From: Lacticaseibacillus yichunensis
GTDB taxonomy: Bacteria; Bacillota; Bacilli; Lactobacillales; Lactobacillaceae
Assembly (NCBI RefSeq): GCF_003946405.1
Contig: NZ_RHOG01000001.1
Span: 62,001 to 126,000 of the forward strand
DNA length: 64,000 bases
Direction: 5' to 3'
The notes under the pieces were generated by a model. It searched no databases. It saw only the letters and a program-made list of their open reading frames with translations, and was not told where the DNA came from. A program made the position numbers and the translations under genes. How positions within the stretch are numbered: the first letter of the stretch is position 1; each line of letters opens with the position of its first letter. Positions 24,366 through 32,368 of this stretch are shown here, piece after piece.

Positions 24366-25280
24366 TTAAAATGCCAGGAAATACATCAGCGCGATCTGCA
24401 CCACCAGTAAAATGATCGCAATTGGCGCCTGTTGCTTGATGACGCCCATCGGATCTTCCATTTCCTGAAGCGCGACAGGCAGGCTGTTGAAATTCGCCGC
24501 CATCGGAGTCAGCAGCGTCCCGCAATAGCCCGCGGTCATGCCGATCGCCGCAACAGTCGCCGGGTCGCCGCCTTGCGCGATGACAAACGGAATCCCGATC
24601 GCCGCGGTGATCACGGCAAACGCCGCAAACGCGTTGCCCATGATCATTGTGAACAGTGCCATCGCGACACAGTATAACACGACCCCGACCAAATGATTGC
24701 CGGCCGGTAAGATCCCGGCAATCAGCTTCGCGGTCAAATCGCCAACGCCGGCCGCGGTGAACACCGCCCCCAACGTCGCGAGTAGCTGTGGCAAGATCCC
24801 AGGGGCCCCCACTGAGCGCACCATCCGTTGCGTGTCCGTGTACACCATTTTGGCCGGCGCCTTGGTCATCACGATCACAAGCAAAAGCGCCGTGATCGCA
24901 CCGATCCCGATGCCGACCTGGCCGCCGAGCGCCGTGAACTGGGCGACGCAGATCGAGACGACCGCCATCACGATGCTGGGCAGAAAAATGCGCCAACCAA
25001 ACTGTTTGGCAGCCGCCTCCGCCTTTTCATCATCGATCTGCGGCAACTTGCCGACCTGAATCTGTTTGAACAGCGCGAGCGCCCCGATCACAATGATCAT
25101 CGCGCCGATCAGCCAATGCGGCATGAAATTGCCCAGCGCAAAGATCAGCGCCAGTAGCCACCAAAATGTGCCAGTCCCATAGCGGGTTGGATTATCTTTG
25201 GCCTTGAACGCCTCGGTACCGGCGACAGCCATCAAGATCCCAATGAGGGCATACAAAACGATCAATAAGTTGTCGACCAT
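24366..25280 (-). CDS. DUF979 family membrane protein
   Basis: A 304-aa protein with about ten hydrophobic segments. Conserved blocks are GTGTFWWLLALIFALGNFMPHWLIG (about 36-60), GAPGILPQLLATLGAVFTAAGVG near 155 and GMTAGYCGTLLTPMAANFNSLPVALQEM near 255. This is the DUF979 pattern. Its start ATG shares one base with the DUF969 stop codon (TAATG), so the two are translationally coupled and probably form one complex. Position directly before pcp suggests transport of a pyroglutamyl compound or its product; this is inference from conserved neighbourhood only. Confidence 0.9.
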   Translation of the reverse strand: MVDNLLIVLYALIGILMAVAGTEAFKAKDNPTRYGTGTFWWLLALIFALGNFMPHWLIGAMIIVIGALALFKQIQVGKLPQIDDEKAEAAAKQFGWRIFLPSIVMAVVSICVAQFTALGGQVGIGIGAITALLLVIVMTKAPAKMVYTDTQRMVRSVGAPGILPQLLATLGAVFTAAGVGDLTAKLIAGILPAGNHLVGVVLYCVAMALFTMIMGNAFAAFAVITAAIGIPFVIAQGGDPATVAAIGMTAGYCGTLLTPMAANFNSLPVALQEMEDPMGVIKQQAPIAIILLVVQIALMYFLAF

Positions 25281-25951
25281 TATGCCGCCCCCTTCGTCGC
25301 TTTAAAACGCCGATCGAATAAGACGTTATAAATATAGACAATGACCAAAGTGACCAAGGCCACCGGAATCGACCGCGTCACGACCTGAATCGGCGTGACC
25401 GTGTATTTCAACGATTCCATCGTGCTCGAGATCAACAGGACCGACCCCGACGCCACGAACAGGTTCTGGGCAAAAAAGTTCCCGAAATTATCGACCGCTG
25501 CCGCACGCCCCTTGATCAGGTCGATGTCTTTTGGCGTCAGCTTCCGCCGAACTTCAGCGGCGGCCGTCACCATCGGCGTGATCAGCGGCCGGACGAACTG
25601 CACCTGGCCAGACAGCGAGATGCCAAACACCCCACCGAGTTCGCGAACCGCCAGATACAAATTGAGGATCCGGCTCGGCGTCATTTTTTTCAGCTTGCGA
25701 ATGCCGTTGACAGCCACTTCCTTGAGCCCATAACGCTCCGCCAACCCAATCATCGGCAGCGTCAGGAAAAATAATGACACGGGCCGGTTCGTCATAAACG
25801 CGGTCCCTAGGGTATTGAGCAGCTCCATCACGCTCATCCCGGAAAAAAGGGCCGTGACGATCGCCGACACCACGACCACCGCCGTTGTATCCCATTTCAG
25901 GGCAAAACCGACGACGATGATCACAATGCCGAGTAGTTTGAGGTATTCCAT
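25280..25951 (-). CDS. DUF969 family membrane protein
   Basis: A 223-aa membrane protein with five or six hydrophobic segments, first gene of the DUF969-DUF979-pcp operon. Typical motifs are VVGFALKWDTTAVVVVSAIVTALFSGM (15-41), FFLTLPMIGLAERYGLKE, SGQVQFVRPLITPMVTAAAE and AAVDNFGNFFAQNLFVASG. The family resembles one half of a split ion-coupled transporter. GAGGAGGCGCACGCAAG precedes the ATG. Function is not established; association with pyroglutamyl peptidase is the main clue. Confidence 0.9.
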   Translation of the reverse strand: MEYLKLLGIVIIVVGFALKWDTTAVVVVSAIVTALFSGMSVMELLNTLGTAFMTNRPVSLFFLTLPMIGLAERYGLKEVAVNGIRKLKKMTPSRILNLYLAVRELGGVFGISLSGQVQFVRPLITPMVTAAAEVRRKLTPKDIDLIKGRAAAVDNFGNFFAQNLFVASGSVLLISSTMESLKYTVTPIQVVTRSIPVALVTLVIVYIYNVLFDRRFKATKGAA

Positions 25952-25974
25952 CTTGCGTGCGCCTCCTCAGGCAG

Positions 25975-26427
25975 TTAATTATCTTTACGATACGCGAAAG
26001 GCGCTGCCTGCGTCAAATCGACCGCAGATAACGCCTTCTGTTTCAGAAGCCTGGCCAATTTGGGATGACTAGGTAAATTGTGCAATTGCGCGTAGAACGT
26101 CTCCGTTCGTTTGCCTTGCGAATCATGTCCCGTTAAAGAAACCAACAATCTTGGAAAGACAAATGCCGCCGTCCGTTGTAAGCCTTTTCTTGTGAGAGCA
26201 TTATAAGGGTGCTCAATGTCGCGTAGATGGGTAATAACGAAAGGAGGGGCACTATGAATTTGATTAAATGGTATGTAGCGGGCTTTATCGTCGTCATAGG
26301 CGCTTTCTTCATAGACTTTGACGGCTTCGTTGCGATAGGGGAGGTTGTTATACGCGCCAGACTGGATATGGAGAAAAAAGGGCGGTGGCATCGCGCACTC
26401 AAGGCCGTGATTCTCGGAACCTATCAT
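25975..26427 (-). CDS. Hypothetical protein or gene remnant (150 codons)
   Basis: I do not recognise this frame. It encodes a basic, soluble sequence with YNNLPYRNEAVKVYEESAYD early, the block IHSAPPFVITHLRDIEHPYN in the middle, and LLVSLTGHDSQGKRTETFYA near the end. Codon choice is plausible for coding, but no ribosome site precedes either possible ATG, and a stop codon lies two codons upstream of the first. It may be the 3' part of a decayed gene. A competing short plus-strand frame (26254-26430) with a strong ribosome site overlaps it. The stretch has more AT-ending and rare codons (AGA, ATA, TTA) than its neighbours. Confidence 0.35.
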   Translation of the reverse strand: MIGSENHGLECAMPPPFFLHIQSGAYNNLPYRNEAVKVYEESAYDDDKARYIPFNQIHSAPPFVITHLRDIEHPYNALTRKGLQRTAAFVFPRLLVSLTGHDSQGKRTETFYAQLHNLPSHPKLARLLKQKALSAVDLTQAAPFAYRKDN

Positions 26428-26430
26428 TGA
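26254..26430 (+). CDS. Putative small membrane protein (58 aa)
   Basis: The ATG is preceded at seven bases by AAAGGAGGGG, the best ribosome site in this area. The product starts MNLIKWYVAGFIVVIGAFFI, one clear membrane helix, and continues with a charged tail RLDMEKKGRWHRALKAV. Four ATA and one AGA codon are unusual here. A plus-strand terminator at 26558-26589 could end its transcript. It overlaps the minus-strand frame at 25975-26427 completely, so at most one of the two is likely to be real. Confidence 0.4.
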   Translation: MNLIKWYVAGFIVVIGAFFIDFDGFVAIGEVVIRARLDMEKKGRWHRALKAVILGTYH

Positions 26431-26846
26431 ACACTACAGTCCAAGACACTCAAGCGATTCTTTATCGTTCAAGAAAGCTTTGGTGACAATCAATACGGTT
26501 AGATCACAGCTTTGTGGCTCTGGGCCAAGTAGTGCTGAATGATTGTCTCATTGTTAGGCAGGCGCCTCATTTGAGGGGCCTGCTTTTTTGCGCTGTTTCA
26601 ACAACTATTCAACACTACTGGGCAGATCCAACAGCCCTCAACAAATGCTTGAAGCTGGCCATGAACAGATACCGAAAGCAAGGCGACCGCTGACACATTG
26701 AAAATTCAGCGGACTTTCCAATTTTTCAACGCCTCGACACAAAGGTCAGCAGAGGATTTGTGCCCGGAGAAAAAAACTATCTTATTGATTGCACAGAGAT
26801 CAAGGCTGTCGCGTCAGTCTTCGCAGGCGCCACGGCCAACAATTAT
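26428..26846. other. Gap without a supported gene, possible decayed DNA
   Basis: About 420 nt. It contains one good plus-strand terminator (26558-26589) and short open stretches such as VPGEKNYLIDCTEIKAVASV near 26760 that lack a start site. No IS end, repeat copy or RNA gene was recognised. It separates the pcp operon from the oxidoreductase and may be a remnant of an inserted or lost gene. Confidence 0.4.
26558..26589 (+). terminator. Orphan terminator
   Basis: GCAGGCGCCTC / GAGGGGCCTGC stem and six T. No confident gene precedes it; the small membrane frame at 26254-26430 is the only candidate. Confidence 0.85.
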
Positions 26847-27797
26847 TCAAGGCAAAACAACAACTTTCCCAAAGCTCTCCTGACTGTCCAAAAATGCTTG
26901 TGCCTCGCCTGTATGGGCCAGGTCAAAGACTTTGGTCGGCGTCGTGTCGATGTGGTGTGTCGCGATCACGTCCAGCATCGCCTGTACATTTTCGGCATTG
27001 GCCGAGTTCGAGCTGAAATTGGTCAAATAGGCACCACTTGGAATCGAGAAGACCTCAAAATCTGGCACTGTCCACTCGCCGCCCAGCTCACCGGTCATGC
27101 AGCAAATGCCGCCAACCGTGAGCAGTGGCAAGGAGTTCATCAAGGTCTTCGGGCCGACCAACTCAAGAATCGCATCAAAGTGCCCATCTGTGGCCAGCTG
27201 CCCCGCCGTTTCCAAGATTGCGTCATCAAAGCCGACCTCACGCAACCTTGCCAGCTTCTCGGGCTTGCGGGTCGACCCAGTCACAACGATTCCCGGGTTC
27301 ATCGCTTTGGCTAGCTTCAAGGCCGCCACGCCAACACCGCTTGTGGCCGCCCGCACCAGCAGCGTTTTCGCCTGCGTGATCTTCATATTCAACAGCGACC
27401 CGTACGCGGTGAAAAAGGTCTCAGGAATCGCCGCCAGCTCTGGCCAAGGCAGATTCGTCTGAACTGGATAGAGCTGCTTGTTTGGCAGTAGCGCATATTC
27501 CGCGTAACTGCCGTCGAAGTCGCGCCCCATGCCGCCCATCAGCGAGATCACTTTTTGACCGATCGGCAAGTGCGCGGGATCGCTAGTCGCCGCGATGAGA
27601 CCGACCCCCTCGATGCCCAGAATCCGCGGAAAAATGACAGACGGCGACCACCCGTTGCGGGTAAAAAACTCCGAGCGGTTGATGCCAAATCCTTTGATCT
27701 GAACCAAACTCCAGCCCGGCTTCACGGTCGGTGTTGGCACGTCTTTGAGCTGCAGCGCTTCTGGCCCGCCGGCGTTGGTAATGACAATTGCTTTTAT
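26847..27797 (-). CDS. Zinc-independent alcohol dehydrogenase / quinone oxidoreductase, apparent ATA start
   Basis: A medium-chain dehydrogenase/reductase (316 aa) of the NADPH:quinone oxidoreductase group. The substrate domain has GFGINRSEFFTRNGWSP and FPRILGIEGVGLI; the Rossmann part has LVRAATSGVGVAALKLAKAM (about 145-164) and VGPKTLMNSLPLL. No structural-zinc cysteines are seen. The family N-terminus should be MKAIVITNAGGPEALQLKDV. The codon at the Met position (27797-27795) is ATA, nine bases after a good GGGAGG site, with a stop two codons before it. The nearest in-frame ATG or GTG would delete the first beta strands. So either ATA is used inefficiently or the start codon is mutated. 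It ends the MarR-amidohydrolase operon. Confidence 0.8.
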   Translation of the reverse strand: MKAIVITNAGGPEALQLKDVPTPTVKPGWSLVQIKGFGINRSEFFTRNGWSPSVIFPRILGIEGVGLIAATSDPAHLPIGQKVISLMGGMGRDFDGSYAEYALLPNKQLYPVQTNLPWPELAAIPETFFTAYGSLLNMKITQAKTLLVRAATSGVGVAALKLAKAMNPGIVVTGSTRKPEKLARLREVGFDDAILETAGQLATDGHFDAILELVGPKTLMNSLPLLTVGGICCMTGELGGEWTVPDFEVFSIPSGAYLTNFSSNSANAENVQAMLDVIATHHIDTTPTKVFDLAHTGEAQAFLDSQESFGKVVVLP

Positions 27798-27819
27798 GAA
27801 TTAGGACCTCCCTCGTGGA

Positions 27820-28788
27820 TTATAACTTGAACAATTTTTCGGCGGTGCCGTGCGCAAAGGCCTCACGCTCAGGCGCGCTCAGTTCAGCATTCGCGACAAA
27901 TTCCGCAACGCCGCCTTCTCGCTTGATGTATGGGTAATCCTCGGCATCCAGCAGATGATCAGCGCCCATTTCCGCCTTGACGAGCGCGAGTTGTGGCGCG
28001 GTGTACATTCCCGATGGCGTCACATAGACCTGGCGCTTATAATACGTGGAAAATGGCTGGCTTAAGCCACTGACCTTGCCAAATTCGTCGAGCCGCTCAA
28101 GAAACATCGGCACAAATTCGCCCCAGTGACCGGACACCAATTTCAGTTTCGGATGCTTCTCCAAAACGCCACCGAAGATCAGCCGCACCATCTGAATGCC
28201 CTGCTCCTGATGCCAGCCCCACGCGGCACCCGCCAGCATCGTCGCCATCAGCGGAGAATAGCTGTTGCTGTCATACAGCGTCGCCTTTTGCGTGTCGGTG
28301 ATCACGCCCGGATGCAAGTACAGCGGGACGTCCAGCGCCTCAGCTGCCGCGAAAATCGGGTCAAACCGCGGGGCATCCAGAAACTCCCCGTTCACGGAGC
28401 CGCTGATGAGTCCGCCTTTAAGCCCCAGCTTGGTCACGGCACGGGTCAGCTCGTCTGCGGCCGCATCCGGCAACGCCGCGGGCAACACAGCCAACCCGGC
28501 CAGACGATCCGGATACGCCGCAAGTCCTTCTGCCAGCGTGTCATTTTGCTCGCGGCTCGCCGCCACCACCATGTTGTCGGGCAACACTTGCGGGGAGTTG
28601 CCGGCATCCGAAATGACCTGCATCGCGATACCATTTTTATCCATATACGCAATACGGCCGGCAAAATCGGTCAGGTCGTGATTCAGCGCGTCTTGGTGCG
28701 GGTTGTTGTTCGGCACCTTGGAATACTTCTTGAAATTCTGGACGTTGGCTTGTGTATCAAAATGCTCTTCAACTGTGATGATCTTCAT
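27820..28788 (-). CDS. Amidohydrolase family protein (PF04909 type)
   Basis: A 322-aa metal-dependent TIM-barrel enzyme of the amidohydrolase-2 group, which includes decarboxylases of aromatic or semialdehyde acids. Seen are EEHFD at residues 7-11 in place of the usual HxH, DKNGIAMQVISDAGNSPQVL, the metal histidine in LYLHPGV near 178, LVSGHWGEFVPMF near 237 and the late aspartate DAEDYPY near 285. Similarity to gamma-resorcylate decarboxylase-like proteins is likely, but the substrate is unknown. Its AGGAGT site lies inside the last codons of the MarR gene, so translation is coupled. The quinone oxidoreductase follows 22 nt downstream. Confidence 0.87.
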   Translation of the reverse strand: MKIITVEEHFDTQANVQNFKKYSKVPNNNPHQDALNHDLTDFAGRIAYMDKNGIAMQVISDAGNSPQVLPDNMVVAASREQNDTLAEGLAAYPDRLAGLAVLPAALPDAAADELTRAVTKLGLKGGLISGSVNGEFLDAPRFDPIFAAAEALDVPLYLHPGVITDTQKATLYDSNSYSPLMATMLAGAAWGWHQEQGIQMVRLIFGGVLEKHPKLKLVSGHWGEFVPMFLERLDEFGKVSGLSQPFSTYYKRQVYVTPSGMYTAPQLALVKAEMGADHLLDAEDYPYIKREGGVAEFVANAELSAPEREAFAHGTAEKLFKL

Positions 28789-28789
28789 A

Positions 28790-29245
28790 TTAAGACTCCT
28801 TATCTGTGTCGCCATGCAAACGGCTGATGCTCTGTAGCGCGGCCAAAAAGCGCTGGGCGTCAAAGCCAGGCACCGCTGGGCCAACTTCTTCTCGAAGCAG
28901 CCGTTCTTCCGCATCGAGCAGCGCCCGAATCTTGGGATACAGCACCTCACCTTTCGCCGTCAGCGTTAGGAGAAATGCCCGTTTATCGCCGGGATTGGGG
29001 ACTCGCGCGACCAGCTCCTGCGCTTCCAGTTGCTTGATTGCCCGGGTGACGTTACTGGGATCCAGAAACTCCTTGGCGACCAGATCTTTTTGCGTGATGC
29101 CAGGCATCTCATGAATCTTCAGGAGAAAAATGTACTGGCTCGCGCTGATTCCTAGTTCGGCCAATTGTTGGCCAAGATGCTGGCTGATTTGCCGGCCCGC
29201 GATCACCAGCCATTTGCTGATGGCAGTCTCGTCGGTCTCTTGCAT
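28790..29245 (-). CDS. MarR-family transcriptional regulator
   Basis: A 151-aa winged-helix repressor. The DNA-binding part reads GISASQYIFLLKIHEMPGIT then QKDLVAKEFLDPSNVTRAIKQLEAQELVARVPNPGDKRAFLLTLTAKG (about 32-100), the MarR signature. The C-terminal helices form the dimer interface. It is the first gene of an operon with an amidohydrolase and a quinone oxidoreductase, so it probably regulates them in response to an aromatic or phenolic compound. A TTGCGTGCGCAA inverted repeat overlaps its own -35. The start ATG at 29245 follows GAAAGGTTG. Confidence 0.92.
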   Translation of the reverse strand: MQETDETAISKWLVIAGRQISQHLGQQLAELGISASQYIFLLKIHEMPGITQKDLVAKEFLDPSNVTRAIKQLEAQELVARVPNPGDKRAFLLTLTAKGEVLYPKIRALLDAEERLLREEVGPAVPGFDAQRFLAALQSISRLHGDTDKES

Positions 29246-29272
29246 GTAAACACAACCTTTCTCAACGCCCAC

Positions 29273-29301
29273 ACTATAGTCTGATTTATTTGCGTGCGCA
29301 A
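29273..29301 (-). promoter_or_regulatory. Promoter and likely MarR operator
   Basis: On the minus strand TTGCGC (29301-29296), 17 nt, TATAGT (29278-29273). The inverted repeat TTGCG-TG-CGCAA at 29290-29301 covers the -35, fitting autorepression. Confidence 0.65.
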
Positions 29302-29349
29302 CTAGGTCATCGTCGAAGTATGCCCCGCCCAAGAACGCGAGCTGGATTC

Positions 29350-29398
29350 AAAAAAGTCGGACCCGCTGCGCAACAGTTGCGCATAGGTCCGACTTTTT
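29350..29398 (-). terminator. Terminator of the UvrA2-type gene
   Basis: AAAAAGTCGGACC / GGGTCCGACTTTTTT with an inner GCGCAAC/TTGCGC stem. T-runs are present on both strands, so it can work in both directions. Confidence 0.93.
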
Positions 29399-29456
29399 AG
29401 TACCTCTCATTTTTTCCGTGCCATGCGAACGGCACCTCCGCGGCCCGATGCGCCCA

Positions 29457-31754
29457 TTAGCGCGCCGCATTTCCCCGGTCCGCTTCCTGCTGAGCCAACT
29501 GCTGGCGCAGCGCCACCCCGGTTCTGGAGTCCTCGTGCTGCATGCTGGCTTCGGGAGTCCCTTCAAAACAGATCTGCCCGCCGTATTTACCGGCGTCCGG
29601 GCCCATATCCACAAGCCAATCCGCGTGACTGATCAACGCCAAATTGTGCTCGATCAAGATCAACGTATTGCCTCGTTCGACCAATGTCTCAAACAAGTCG
29701 ATCAGACGCTTGGTGTCGTTCAAATGCAGCCCCGTCGTTGGCTCATCGAGAAAATACAGCGACCCTTGGTGATCCAGCTCCATCGCCAGCTTGACCCGCT
29801 GCACCTCACCCCCTGATAGCGTCGTCATGCCTTGGCTCAGATTCAGATAACCAAGCCCGACCCGCTCCAGGAGCTGAACCTTGCTATCGATTGCCGGCAC
29901 GTCCTTAAAAAAGTTGAGCGTTTCGCTGATCGACATCCCCAGCACTTCCGCAATGTCCTTGCCGTGATACTTGTACTGCAAGGCTTCTTGACTGTACCGC
30001 TTGCCGCCGCATAGTTCACAACGCTGGATGACCGGATCCATGAAGGCCATTTCGGTGATGGTCACGCCCTTGCCCTTACACCGGGGACACGCGTTTTTGC
30101 CGTTATAGCTGAAAAGTTGGGGTGAGACCTGATTGGCATCCGCAAACAATTTGCGCAGCGGATTCAAGATGCCAAGATACGTGGCTGGCGTCGACCGAAT
30201 GTTGATGCCCACCGCGTCTTGGCTCAGGTCAATATAATCTTGATCAGCGACTTTGTCTTTGATCGCCCGAACCAGCGTGCTTTTCCCAGAACCAGCCGGC
30301 CCGGAGATCACGGTCATCACACCTTCAGGAATGCGGGCGCTGACATCGTGCAAATTGTGGTTGGTCACATGTGCGACGTCAAGCCAATCCCGCGCGACTC
30401 GCGGCTTTTGTAACGTCAAGGGCTCCCGCAGCATTTGGCCGGTGATAGTATCCGAGGCTAATAGCGCCTGATACGTGCCGGTGAACGTGACCTCACCGCC
30501 GCCCTGACCGGCTTTTGGCCCGATCTCGACGACATAATCCGCCGCGCGAATGATCGCCGGATTATGATCAACCAAAACGATCGTGTTGCCCTGCGCCTTG
30601 AGCTTGGCCAGCGAGCGCGTGATCAGCTGAAGATCATGCGGATGCAGGCCAACACTCGGTTCGTCGAGGACATAGACCAGATCCGACAACGAGCTCGTCA
30701 AAAACTTGGCGATCTTGATGCGCTGGGCCTCACCACCCGACAACGTGTCCGTACCGCGATCAAGCGAGAGATAGCCGAGTCCAATGTCCACAAGCGCTTG
30801 GACCTTACTGCGAAGCTCACGAACCATTGTCACAGCGACCGGGTCCTTGATCGTGGCCAAATACTGCAAAACAGTGACCAGGTCCATGGCCCCCACTTCC
30901 GCAATATTTTTGCCTTCGATCGTCGCCTTTAATGCGTCTTGGTTGAGCCGCGACCCGTGGCAAACGGGACAAGGCTGCCGACTGACGATCTTGGCCAACG
31001 CGGCTTGATGATGCCGACCTGAAGCGCTGTGAATCACAGACCGCATCATCCGCGGGACAAGGCCCTCATAGAGCGCAGTGCGGCCCCACTCCGCCGGTGG
31101 ATTCTTGAGTTTCTGGCGCGGGGCATGCATGAAGAGGTCATATTCCTCTTTCGTATAATCCTTGATCTTTTTATCGAGATCAAAAAGGCCGCTGTCGCCA
31201 TATTCACTCCAGCGCCATGTGCCTGGCTGAAACCCAGCAAACGTCATCGCGCCTTCGTTCAGCGACTTCTCCGGATCGATCAGCTGTCGTTCGTCGACCA
31301 TATCGACAAAGCCTAAGCCCTCACAGTTTGGACACATCCCCTGCGGCAAATTGAAGGAGAACCATTCGGAGTACCCGACCCAAGGCTTTCCGACACGAGA
31401 AAACATCAGGCGCAGCACCGAGTAAATGCCCGTGTATGTCGCCACCGTCGACCGGGCATTGCGGCCGATCGGTTTTTGCTCGACCACGATTGCGACAGGC
31501 AGATGATCGATCTGATCGACATCGGGCTGACCGTATTTTGGCAAATACTGCTGCGTGAAGCTCGGAAACGTCTCGTTAAGCTCACGCCGCGAAACCGCCG
31601 CCAGCGTGTCGAAAACAAGCGAGGATTTGCCCGCGCCTGACAAGCCCGCAAACACCGTCGTCTGATGCTTGGGAATCGCCAAGTCGATATTTTTTAAATT
31701 ATTTTCTCGTGCGCCATGAATATTAATGGCGCCATCTGCAAATAGCTCTGTCAT
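29457..31754 (-). CDS. UvrA2-type excinuclease ATPase paralogue
   Basis: A 765-aa protein with two UvrA-type ABC modules, shorter than UvrA (about 940 aa) and lacking the UvrB-binding insertion. Module 1 has Walker A GLSGAGKSSLVFDTL (about 38-52), the zinc-type CPNCEGLGF and CPVCHGSRLN, signature LSGGEAQRIKIAKF and LDEPSVGLHPHD. Module 2 has GPAGSGKSTLV (about 488-498), CPRCKGKG, CELCGGKRY, LSGGEVQRVKLAMEL and LDEPTTGLH. Such class II UvrA proteins are linked to tolerance of DNA-binding drugs, often in antibiotic clusters. AGAGGAGGG precedes the ATG. An HxlR regulator is divergent across a 19-bp palindrome and probably controls it. Confidence 0.92.
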   Translation of the reverse strand: MTELFADGAINIHGARENNLKNIDLAIPKHQTTVFAGLSGAGKSSLVFDTLAAVSRRELNETFPSFTQQYLPKYGQPDVDQIDHLPVAIVVEQKPIGRNARSTVATYTGIYSVLRLMFSRVGKPWVGYSEWFSFNLPQGMCPNCEGLGFVDMVDERQLIDPEKSLNEGAMTFAGFQPGTWRWSEYGDSGLFDLDKKIKDYTKEEYDLFMHAPRQKLKNPPAEWGRTALYEGLVPRMMRSVIHSASGRHHQAALAKIVSRQPCPVCHGSRLNQDALKATIEGKNIAEVGAMDLVTVLQYLATIKDPVAVTMVRELRSKVQALVDIGLGYLSLDRGTDTLSGGEAQRIKIAKFLTSSLSDLVYVLDEPSVGLHPHDLQLITRSLAKLKAQGNTIVLVDHNPAIIRAADYVVEIGPKAGQGGGEVTFTGTYQALLASDTITGQMLREPLTLQKPRVARDWLDVAHVTNHNLHDVSARIPEGVMTVISGPAGSGKSTLVRAIKDKVADQDYIDLSQDAVGINIRSTPATYLGILNPLRKLFADANQVSPQLFSYNGKNACPRCKGKGVTITEMAFMDPVIQRCELCGGKRYSQEALQYKYHGKDIAEVLGMSISETLNFFKDVPAIDSKVQLLERVGLGYLNLSQGMTTLSGGEVQRVKLAMELDHQGSLYFLDEPTTGLHLNDTKRLIDLFETLVERGNTLILIEHNLALISHADWLVDMGPDAGKYGGQICFEGTPEASMQHEDSRTGVALRQQLAQQEADRGNAAR

Positions 31755-31829
31755 GTCGTCCCTCCTCTACCTGTTGACACAAAAATCGTGGCCACCCCGC
31801 GGCTCTCTCGCAGCCGGCGCTCACGTCTG

Positions 31830-31848
31830 TGGTATCATTATGATACCA
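31830..31848. promoter_or_regulatory. 19-bp perfect palindrome between UvrA2 and HxlR genes
   Basis: TGGTATCATTATGATACCA: nine-base arms around one central T, 51 nt before the hxlR-type ATG and 76 nt before the UvrA2 ATG. It contains possible -10 hexamers on both strands. It is the best operator candidate for the HxlR protein. Confidence 0.8.
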
Positions 31849-31898
31849 TCTCGACGAATTGCAATAAGGCACTTTCAGGATACCTTAAGGAGACGCTC

Positions 31899-32312
31899 AT
31901 GACAGATGTTGTACGGAAACAGGTGCTGACGAAGCTGACTCACGGCGATTACAACTGTGAAAAGGAATTCACGCTCGCGATGTTCAGCGGCAAATACAAG
32001 CTGGTGATTCTGTGGGAGCTCGGCCATGTCAAAAGCATGCACTTCAACGAGCTGTTCCGCGTCATCGATGGCGTGACGAAAAAAGTGTTGGCCGGCCAAC
32101 TCAAGGAGCTCGCAGCCGATCAATTGATCTTACGCGACGCCTACATGGAAAACAACCGGGAGCTGGTCGTCTATCGTATCTCGGACCTCGGACAAACGCT
32201 CCTACCGATCATTGATCAAATGTATCAATGGGGCAAACAGCGCGTGCAGGACTACCAGATTCCCGCCAGTTTTAAGCTTGCCGTGGAAAACGATCTGCCA
32301 AAGGCGCCCTGA
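31899..32312 (+). CDS. HxlR-family transcriptional regulator
   Basis: A 137-aa winged-helix protein of the HxlR/MarR-like group. The N-terminal NCEKEFTLAMFSGKYKLVILWELGHVKSMHFNELFRVIDGVTKKVLAGQLKELAADQLI contains the single Cys (about residue 19) that often serves as redox or electrophile sensor, followed by the recognition helix. VVYRISDLGQTLLPII is the usual C-terminal strand-helix. AAGGAGA lies seven bases before the ATG. It is divergent from the UvrA2 gene with a palindromic operator between, a pattern in which the regulator responds to an electrophilic or DNA-damaging compound. Confidence 0.92.
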   Translation: MTDVVRKQVLTKLTHGDYNCEKEFTLAMFSGKYKLVILWELGHVKSMHFNELFRVIDGVTKKVLAGQLKELAADQLILRDAYMENNRELVVYRISDLGQTLLPIIDQMYQWGKQRVQDYQIPASFKLAVENDLPKAP

Positions 32313-32322
32313 TCTCAGGAAT

Positions 32323-32356
32323 AAAAAAACGACCGCCAAAGTTCGCGGTCGTTTTT
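32323..32356. terminator. Bidirectional terminator between HxlR gene and gpmA
   Basis: AAAAAACGACCGC / GCGGTCGTTTTT stem serving converging genes. Confidence 0.93.
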
Positions 32357-32368
32357 GCTTGACTGAAA

